A DNA stretch of 45,316 nucleotides from an uncultured bacterium (lineage in GTDB: Bacteria > Desulfobacterota > GWC2-55-46). How positions within the stretch are numbered: position 1 is the first letter of the stretch; every line of letters starts with the position of its first letter. The position numbers and the translations under genes were made by a program. Where the stretch lies: assembly GCA_905339405.1 (NCBI GenBank), contig CAJPGC010000007.1, positions 91,739 to 137,054 on the forward strand, given 5' to 3'. Below are positions 40,324-45,316 of the stretch, piece by piece. The notes beneath the pieces were generated by a model. That model made no database searches. It was not told the origin of the DNA and saw only the letters and a program-made list of their open reading frames with translations.

Positions 40324-42708
40324 ATGCTTTTCAGCTATAACTGGCTAAAGGAGTATTTCGAAGGGGTCTGTTCGCCTTCCGAGCTTGCCGAGCGGTTCAC
40401 CATGACGGGCACCGAGATAGAGTCGGTCACCAAAACCGGCGCGAACTTCACCGGGGTCGTCACGGCCCAGGTCGTAACCATTGATAAGCACCCGAACGCC
40501 GACAAGCTTTCATTCTGCAAGGTCAATACCGGCAAGGAAGAATTTTCGATCGTCTGCGGCGCGAAGAACATGAAGCCCGGCGACAAGGTCGCCCTCGCGC
40601 TCATCGGCGCCGAGCTGCCGGGGGATTTCAAGATAAAGAGGTCGAAGATAAGGGGAGTGGAGTCCGAGGGGATGATGTGCTCCGAGGTGGAGCTCGGGCT
40701 CAAGGACACCTCAGAGGGCATACTGATACTTCCGCCGGACACCCCCCTGGGCGTCGACTACAGCAGCTTTGTAGGCTCTGATTTCATGTTCGAGGCCGGT
40801 GTCACGCCCAACCGGGGCGACCTCCTGTCTATTAAGGGCATGGCAAGAGAGGCGGCGGCCATAACCGGCGCGGTATTCCATGACAAGGACTTTCCCGTCG
40901 ACGAAGGCGAGGCGAACGTTGCTGGTTTCGCATCCGTCGAGATAGCGGCCGGAGCCCACTGCAGGAGGTACGCCGCGAAGGTCGTCGAGGGCGTCACCAT
41001 TGGCCCCTCTCCTGAAGATATACGCCAGAGGCTCGAAGCCCACGGCATAAGGTCCATCAACAACGTCGTCGACGTCACCAACCTCGTACTTCTGGAGACC
41101 GGCCAGCCCATGCACGCCTTTGACCTCGCAAGGCTCAAGGGAAAGAAGATAATCGTCCGCCAGGCCGTCCCTGGAGAGAAGATAGAGACCATAGACGGCA
41201 AGGAGAGGGCGCTTGATGAAGCGATGATGGTTATCGCCGACGCCGAGCGGCCCGTTGCAATCGCTGGAGTGATGGGCGGCAAGGATACAGAAGTTACCGA
41301 GGCGACAACGACAGTCCTCCTCGAGAGCGCGTGGTTCGACCCATCGAGCGTAAGGCGCACATCCAAAAAGCTCGGACTCTCCTCTGATTCGTCCTTCAGG
41401 TTCGAGAGGGGCGTTGACATGGAAGGGGTTGAGAAGGCCCTGGAGATGGCGGCCCACCTCATCAACAAGCTCGCTGGCGGCTGGGTCGCCAGGGGCGCCA
41501 TCGACATATACCCTGTCAAGCAGCACGTCAACCCCATCGAGTTCAGGGTGAAAAGGGCTGAGGATCTCATCGGCGCCCAGGTCGAAGAGGCCGGCATACT
41601 CGAGATATTCAGGAAGCTCAGGATTATCGCAAAAAAGAGCGGCCACGGCGTCTTCAGCGCAACTCCCCCTTCGTACAGGGTAGACCTTAAGAACGAGACT
41701 GACCTTGTCGAGGAAGTGGCCCGTATTTTCGGCTATAATAACATACCTACCACGTTGCCGGTCGCGCGCCTCATCCCAGGGAACCCGGGAAGGCTTTCGG
41801 CCATAAGGAAGCAGGTAAAGACCCTTCTTACGGCCACAGGCTTCATGGAGGTCATCAACTATAGTTTCGTGTCGAAAGAGACGTTCTCCGTCACCGGGCC
41901 TGAGGGCAAAAAGGGGGTGGCGCTCATAAACCCCCTCACCGAGGAGCAGTCCGTCATGAGGGACTCTCTTCTGCCGTCGCTCCTCGACAACCTCAAGTTC
42001 AACCTCGCCAGAAAGACCGAAGAGGTGAGGATATTCGAGTTCGCGCCGGTCTTTTTAGCCGGAGGCAAGCTTCCCCAAGAGAAGTGGAAGGCCTCGGGCC
42101 TGCTTTTCGGACAGAGGTTCGAGCCGGGCTGGTCCTTCCCCAAAGACTGGGTCGACTTTTTCGACGCTAAAGGGGTCGTGGAAAAGCTCCTCGAGAAGCT
42201 CGGGGTCGAGCGGGCGGAATTCGCCCCCGTGGAGCACCCGCTCCTTCACCCCGGCAAGGCGGCTGCCTTGAAAGTCGGCGGTAAGGCCGCGGGCGTACTG
42301 GGCGAGCTGCACCCGGACTTCTGGGACAGGTACGGCCTCAGAAAACCCGCCTATCTTTTCGAGCTCGACGTCGATTCTTTGATGGACGTCTTCGGCAAGA
42401 CGAAAAAGTACAGGCAATTGCCGCGTTTTCCTGAGTCAGCGAGGGATATCGCCTTCGTAATAGACGAGGGGACGCCGTTCGGGGAACTATTAAGGACGGT
42501 TCAGAAAATTGATACAAAACTTATTGATAAAGTTGAATTGTTTGATGTATACTACGGTGGGAACATACCCCAGGGCAGGAGGAGCCTTGCCATCCGCGTG
42601 ACCTACAGGTCGATGGAAAGGACCCTGACGGCCCAGGAAGTCGAAGATATCCATTCCAGGGTTGTAAGAGAACTCACAGACAGGTTCAAGGCAGAAATCA
42701 GAAGCTAA
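40324..42708 (+). CDS. pheT: Phenylalanine--tRNA ligase beta subunit
   Basis: The 794-residue protein (E. coli 795) has an EMAP-like tRNA-binding domain (VVTAQVVTIDKHPNADKLSFCKV), the B3/4 editing domain with INNVVDVTNLVLLETGQPMHAFD, B5 domain, the catalytic-like core (SDSSFRFERGVDMEGVEKALEM; RNPLTEEQSVMRDSLLPSLL-like segment), and the C-terminal ferredoxin-like anticodon-binding domain (RQLPRFPESARDIAFVIDEGTPF, RRSLAIRVTYRSMERTLT). A short AT-rich island with unusual codons lies at about 42488-42555, near the 3' end, and looks like an embedded promoter for ihfA. Confidence 0.98.
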   Translation: MLFSYNWLKEYFEGVCSPSELAERFTMTGTEIESVTKTGANFTGVVTAQVVTIDKHPNADKLSFCKVNTGKEEFSIVCGAKNMKPGDKVALALIGAELPGDFKIKRSKIRGVESEGMMCSEVELGLKDTSEGILILPPDTPLGVDYSSFVGSDFMFEAGVTPNRGDLLSIKGMAREAAAITGAVFHDKDFPVDEGEANVAGFASVEIAAGAHCRRYAAKVVEGVTIGPSPEDIRQRLEAHGIRSINNVVDVTNLVLLETGQPMHAFDLARLKGKKIIVRQAVPGEKIETIDGKERALDEAMMVIADAERPVAIAGVMGGKDTEVTEATTTVLLESAWFDPSSVRRTSKKLGLSSDSSFRFERGVDMEGVEKALEMAAHLINKLAGGWVARGAIDIYPVKQHVNPIEFRVKRAEDLIGAQVEEAGILEIFRKLRIIAKKSGHGVFSATPPSYRVDLKNETDLVEEVARIFGYNNIPTTLPVARLIPGNPGRLSAIRKQVKTLLTATGFMEVINYSFVSKETFSVTGPEGKKGVALINPLTEEQSVMRDSLLPSLLDNLKFNLARKTEEVRIFEFAPVFLAGGKLPQEKWKASGLLFGQRFEPGWSFPKDWVDFFDAKGVVEKLLEKLGVERAEFAPVEHPLLHPGKAAALKVGGKAAGVLGELHPDFWDRYGLRKPAYLFELDVDSLMDVFGKTKKYRQLPRFPESARDIAFVIDEGTPFGELLRTVQKIDTKLIDKVELFDVYYGGNIPQGRRSLAIRVTYRSMERTLTAQEVEDIHSRVVRELTDRFKAEIRS
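42524..42553 (+). promoter_or_regulatory. Candidate internal promoter for ihfA within pheT
   Basis: TTGATA (42524-42529, 5 of 6) and TATACT (42548-42553, 5 of 6 to TATAAT when read as TATAcT) are separated by 18 bases, inside an AT-rich island of the otherwise GC-rich pheT. E. coli ihfA (himA) is known to have a promoter within pheT, so position and sequence agree. Confidence 0.55.
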
Positions 42709-42889
42709 AGAAGACTGACGCTAAAAATTGAATATTTTTTCTGAAGTAAAGGAAGGGCGGGAATAAAAAGCGCAGCATATATGAATATGTGAGCATTTTT
42801 ATTTACGACCTGACGCAGAGGTCAGGAAAAAGAGCGATTTTTAGAGATAGTCTTTATTACCAGCCGCGCTTTAATTGAGGAGGTTTTCT
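42709..42889 (+). promoter_or_regulatory. pheT-ihfA intergenic leader
   Basis: This 181-base gap is AT-rich. It has a CCTGAC-GCAGAG-GTCAGG hairpin followed by five A residues and a GAGC stretch, plus an imperfect palindrome around CATATATGAATATGTG. It has no T-run terminator, so pheT transcripts may read into ihfA. GAGGAGG at 42877-42883 is the ihfA ribosome site. Confidence 0.35.
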
Positions 42890-43210
42890 ATGACCAAGGC
42901 GGATATCGTAGAAATAGTATTCGAAAGGGTCGGTTTTTCAAAGAAGGACGTATCAGCGGTAATAGAGGAGATATTCGAGACCATCAAGACCACCCTCGAG
43001 GGCGGCGAGAAGGTCAAGATATCGGGCTTCGGGAACTTCACCACCAGGCAGAAGAGGGCCAGGCGCGGCCGCAACCCCCAGACGGGCAACGAGATAACCA
43101 TCGAGCAGAGGCGCGTGATGACCTTCAAGGCCAGCCAGCTTCTGAAGAAGGCCATAAACCAGGGCGCAGGCCAGCAACAGCCCCAGGTGCAGACTTCCAC
43201 CCCTGTCTGA
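42890..43210 (+). CDS. ihfA: Integration host factor alpha subunit
   Basis: The 106-residue protein is an HU/IHF-family DNA-bending protein: MTKADIVEIVFERVGFSKKDVSAVIEEIFE, GEKVKISGFGNFTTRQKRARRGRNPQTGNEI (the flanking beta arm with the Pro that intercalates DNA) and TFKASQLLKKAIN. Location after pheST identifies the IHF alpha type. The start is ATG 42890, six bases after GAGGAGG; an in-frame TTG 42875 lies before the ribosome site. The last 15 residues are a Gln-rich tail. Confidence 0.92.
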   Translation: MTKADIVEIVFERVGFSKKDVSAVIEEIFETIKTTLEGGEKVKISGFGNFTTRQKRARRGRNPQTGNEITIEQRRVMTFKASQLLKKAINQGAGQQQPQVQTSTPV

Positions 43211-43350
43211 GGATAGATTATTATTTATTTGGCTGAAGGCTGCGAATCAGCGGCAGGACGCCCGTAAAGCTCCAGAAGCAAGTCGGGCTTTCAAGGCACT
43301 CTGCCAAGAGCCGCGCTCCTGAAGGTAAAACATTCCCCGAAGGCCCTCAG

Positions 43351-43701
43351 ATGACGCAGATACCGGATAAGCTTTACTTCAAGATAGGCGAGGTCGCCAG
43401 CCTGACGAAAGTAAAGCCTTATGTTCTCAGATACTGGGAGAGCGAGTTCAAAATAATCAGCCCCAGGAAGTCCCTCACGAAGCAGAGGGTCTACAGCAGG
43501 CGGGACATCGAGCTCATCCTCGACATCAAACGCCTGTTATACAAGGAAGGCTTCACGCTTGACGGCGCGAAGAAGAGGATAAAAGAGATACAGGCCGAAA
43601 GGGCGAAACAGCTCGACCTCGGATTCGGCGACAAGCAGTTCCAGACGGCTCTCAAGTCCATCAAAAAAGAGCTCACCCAGATAAAAAAGATGCTCACCTG
43701 A
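43351..43701 (+). CDS. MerR-like transcriptional regulator
   Basis: The 116-residue protein starts YFKIGEVASLTKVKPYVLRYWESEFKIISPRKSLTKQRVYSRRDIELILDIKRLL, a full MerR-type winged helix-turn-helix in which the first helix and the RYWE motif are typical. A short helix (GAKKRIKEIQAERAKQLDLGF) and a dimerisation coiled coil (LKSIKKELTQIKKMLT) follow. There is no effector-binding domain or metal-site cysteine. A gene of this type directly after ihfA is common in deltaproteobacteria. The target is unknown. The 140-base gap before it is GC-rich with short stems but no recognised element. Confidence 0.88.
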   Translation: MTQIPDKLYFKIGEVASLTKVKPYVLRYWESEFKIISPRKSLTKQRVYSRRDIELILDIKRLLYKEGFTLDGAKKRIKEIQAERAKQLDLGFGDKQFQTALKSIKKELTQIKKMLT

Positions 43702-43771
43702 TTCAACGCTTTTTTTTATGGAAAGCTTTTTTCCGCTGTGATAGGATACAGAACTTCGCATTTTTCAACAA

Positions 43772-43890
<119 letters not shown>

Positions 43891-44019
43891 TTTATGCGGC
43901 TGGCAGGATTCGAAAGGCGCTGAGCGCCGAGCGGGAAGCGAGGATGAGGCCCCAGGGATGGGGCCGTAAGCGAAGCGGCGCGGCTGGAACGAGGAGCCAG
44001 GAAGGCGACGAGTGGAAGC
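43891..44019 (+). other. Structured GC-rich non-coding segment between the two tRNA-end repeats
   Basis: No credible gene is present. The segment has hairpins GGCGC-TGA-GCGCC (43916-43928) and GGCCCC-AGGGAT-GGGGCC (43948-43965), a CTGG/CCAG stem (43984-43987 with 43997-44000), and repeated GAAGCG/GCGAAGCGGC words. AGGATTCG (43905-43912) is the exact inverse of CGAATCCT (44020-44027), which is T-arm sequence of the duplicated tRNA end, so the whole segment can close on itself. Confidence 0.6.
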
Positions 44020-44080
44020 CGAATCCTCTCACCCCGACCAAGAATAAGAAGGCCAATCCGAAAGGATTGGCCTTCTTTAT
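44020..44080 (+). repeat. Direct repeat copy 2: tRNA-Pro 3' end remnant plus terminator
   Basis: Bases 44020-44040 repeat the last 21 bases of tRNA-Pro exactly, CCA included, without the 5' part of the tRNA. The terminator that follows is the same 32-base hairpin as in copy 1, with a different spacer. This is the outcome expected of a tandem duplication or of a small element inserted at a tRNA 3' end. Confidence 0.9.
44046..44080 (+). terminator. Intrinsic terminator, copy 2
   Basis: The stem 44046-44059 with 44064-44077 and its GAAA tetraloop are identical to the first copy. It is followed by TATT and would end transcription that passed the first terminator. Confidence 0.88.
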
Positions 44081-44150
44081 TGCTGCGGTACAGGATTGAA
44101 AGTTCTGAGTTCATCCGCACAGGGCAAGGCACAAGCCAATCTCTCTTCAG

Positions 44151-44234
44151 TCAGCCCTTGTTCACTTCCTTCAACTTCTCGATATCGATTTTTTTCATCT
44201 TAAGGAATGCTTGCGTCACTCGCGCATTGGCCTG
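44151..44234 (-). pseudogene. C-terminal remnant of a VOC/PhnB-like gene
   Basis: On the minus strand, a frame that ends with TGA (44153-44151) reads RVTQAFLKMKKIDIEKLKEV followed by NKG. The KMKKIDI.KL pattern is the usual C-terminus of PhnB-like VOC proteins (PF06983, 3-dmu-9_3-mt group). Upstream the frame quickly becomes unlike protein and hits a stop at about 44273, so only about 27 codons remain. The remaining bases from 44081 to 44316 show nothing else that I recognise, apart from AT-rich sequence just before the next gene. Confidence 0.45.
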
Positions 44235-44316
44235 TCTCCTTTTTTGAGGAAGCGGGCTAAAAAAATCCTTTAATTAAATTCTATCACCGATTCAGCCGGT
44301 CAGCCCGGCTCTTCAT

Positions 44317-45096
44317 ATGAAATCCTGTGGAGAAAAGACTGCTTATGTTGTAAACTTTCTTTCACGACTCGTTGGCAGGCATATGGACGAAAGACTCAAA
44401 AACGAAATAGCGCACGGCAGGCAGATAGCCATGTACGCGGAGGACGCGTGGGGATGGTCCGGCCGCATAGGCAGCCTCAGGTGGCAGAGGAGGGTCAGGA
44501 TGCTCCTCGACGGCCTTCGCCCCGGCGCGAGGGTGCTGGAGGTCGGTTGCGGCATAGGCCTGTTGACTGAAGAGATAGCGAAAAGGGGCGTCAAGGTATG
44601 TTCGCTCGATATCTCGCAGGAGCTCCTCGGGAAGGCCCGCGACAGGTTCGGCAACAGGGGAGTGGCATTTTTACGCTCGAGCGCCTACGAGCTCGCTTTC
44701 GCGGATTCGGTCTTCGACAATATAATCGGCATGTCCGTCCTCCATCACCTCGACATGGACAGCGCACTGAATGAGTTCAGCAGGGTGCTTAAAAAGGGCG
44801 GCTGGATGGCTTTCTCTGAGCCGAACATGCTCAACCCGCACATATTCTGCGAGAGGCATTTTTTCCGCGAGAGGTTCCATAACAGCCCGGACGAGACGGC
44901 TTTCATAAGGTTCGCCCTCAAAAGACAGCTCAAGAGGCACGGCTTCAGGGACATAGAGATAGACCCGTTCGACTTCATGTATCCCGGTATACCCGATTCC
45001 CTGGCCGGAAGGGCCGAGGGCCTCCTTAAGGTCTTCGAGAAGATACCGCTGGTCTCCGAGATAGCCGGAAGCCTTTACATAAGGGCGGTAAAGTAA
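44317..45096 (+). CDS. Class I SAM-dependent methyltransferase
   Basis: The 259-residue protein has VLEVGCGIGLLTEEIAKRG (SAM motif I, about residue 72), SLDISQELLGKAR (motif II), FDNIIGMSVLHHLDMDSALNEFSRVLKKGGWMAFSEPNMLNP (motifs IV to VI), of the Methyltransf_11 type. The stretch SEPNMLNPHIF and the downstream RERFHNSPDE resemble methyltransferases of cell-envelope glycan or lipid pathways. ATG 44317 is not preceded by a good ribosome site; ATG 44383 (MDERLKNEIAHG) is an equally likely start. The gene is followed after one base by a membrane glycosyltransferase-like gene, so a surface-glycan role is possible. Confidence 0.8.
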   Translation: MKSCGEKTAYVVNFLSRLVGRHMDERLKNEIAHGRQIAMYAEDAWGWSGRIGSLRWQRRVRMLLDGLRPGARVLEVGCGIGLLTEEIAKRGVKVCSLDISQELLGKARDRFGNRGVAFLRSSAYELAFADSVFDNIIGMSVLHHLDMDSALNEFSRVLKKGGWMAFSEPNMLNPHIFCERHFFRERFHNSPDETAFIRFALKRQLKRHGFRDIEIDPFDFMYPGIPDSLAGRAEGLLKVFEKIPLVSEIAGSLYIRAVK

Positions 45097-45097
45097 C

Positions 45098-45316
45098 GTG
45101 CGGCCCGGGCTCAAAAACCTCCTTAAGGCGGCCCCTGTCGTTGTAGTGGGCGTCCTCATGCTGCTCCTCAGCTGGCGCAGGTGGGCCGACCTCATAATCG
45201 ATTACGGCCGCGAGGTCTATGTCCCGTGGCAGCTTTCACAAGGGAGCCTTCTTTACAGGGACGTATCTTCCTTTTACGGCCCTCTTTCGAGCTACTGGAA
45301 CTCCGTACTCTTCCGT
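45098..45316 (+). CDS. Membrane glycosyltransferase-like protein (GT39/ArnT type), 3'-truncated by window edge
   Basis: From GTG 45098 the frame is open to the edge (73 codons). It has one membrane helix (APVVVVGVLMLLLSW), then DLIIDYGREVYVPWQLSQGSLLYRDVSSFYGPLSSYWNSVLFR. The DxGRExYVPWQLSQG..LYRD motif right after the first helix is typical of polytopic glycosyltransferases that use polyprenyl-phosphate sugars (the PMT_2/GT39 and ArnT-like group): the acidic residue is in the first periplasmic loop. The start is one base after the methyltransferase stop, so both genes are probably co-transcribed. Confidence 0.65.
   Translation, partial: MRPGLKNLLKAAPVVVVGVLMLLLSWRRWADLIIDYGREVYVPWQLSQGSLLYRDVSSFYGPLSSYWNSVLFR

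Noticed and set aside
40711-41646. Long minus-strand reading frames opposite pheT (up to 311 codons)
   Set aside because: They mirror a well-conserved gene in a GC-rich genome, have no ribosome site, and show no recognisable protein motif.

Overview
The window is one GC-rich bacterial segment in which every complete gene I can support lies on the + strand. Codon use favours AGG for Arg and ATA for Ile. Gene content fits a Gram-negative, deltaproteobacterium-like lineage (Desulfobacterota/Geobacter-like, possibly Nitrospirota): a type II secretion system, secretin, IHF alpha next to a MerR-like regulator behind pheST, and secreted multicopper-oxidase and MopE-like proteins. The taxonomic placement is inference only; there is no rRNA.

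Region A (1-8413) is a tightly overlapping cassette of nine genes, the first cut by the left edge: CgeB-like glycosyltransferase, sugar nucleotidyltransferase, SAM methyltransferase, clan GH-A glycosidase-like protein, PIG-L deacetylase, GT4 glycosyltransferase, FemAB/GNAT-like acyltransferase, a phosphoribosyltransferase-like/kinase-like fusion, and a PHP-family phosphoesterase. It looks like a dedicated pathway for an unidentified glycosylated product. The glycosidase-like protein appears to be a circularly permuted TIM barrel.

Region B (8414-32014) starts with a roughly 390-base control region carrying a candidate sigma-70 promoter, and ends at a strong intrinsic terminator. It encodes a 1684-residue secreted beta-helix protein, three consecutive cupredoxin/multicopper-oxidase-like secreted proteins with complementary copper motifs, a small lipoprotein, a subtilisin-like protease with two MopE-type motifs, and then a nearly complete type II secretion system (gspE,F,G,H,I,J,K,L,M, a GspC/PilP-like protein, gspD). 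Gaps are very short, so it reads as one operon of about 23 kb holding both presumed cargo and export machine. This is the strongest candidate here for an undescribed system: an extracellular copper-dependent redox assembly with its own secretion apparatus.

Region C (32091-35554) is a membrane sensor protein translationally coupled to a large hybrid-input histidine kinase, with no response regulator in view.

Region D (35555-43848) is the conserved translation cluster tRNA-Val, thrS, infC, rpmI, rplT, pheS, pheT, ihfA, a MerR-like gene and tRNA-Pro. It shows control features reminiscent of E. coli: a rare AUA start codon for infC and AT-rich islands inside thrS and pheT that look like internal promoters for infC and ihfA.

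Region E (43828-45316) has a 192-base partial duplication of the tRNA-Pro 3' end with its terminator, enclosing a highly structured non-coding segment; then a minus-strand gene remnant, a methyltransferase gene, and the start of a membrane glycosyltransferase-like gene cut by the right edge.
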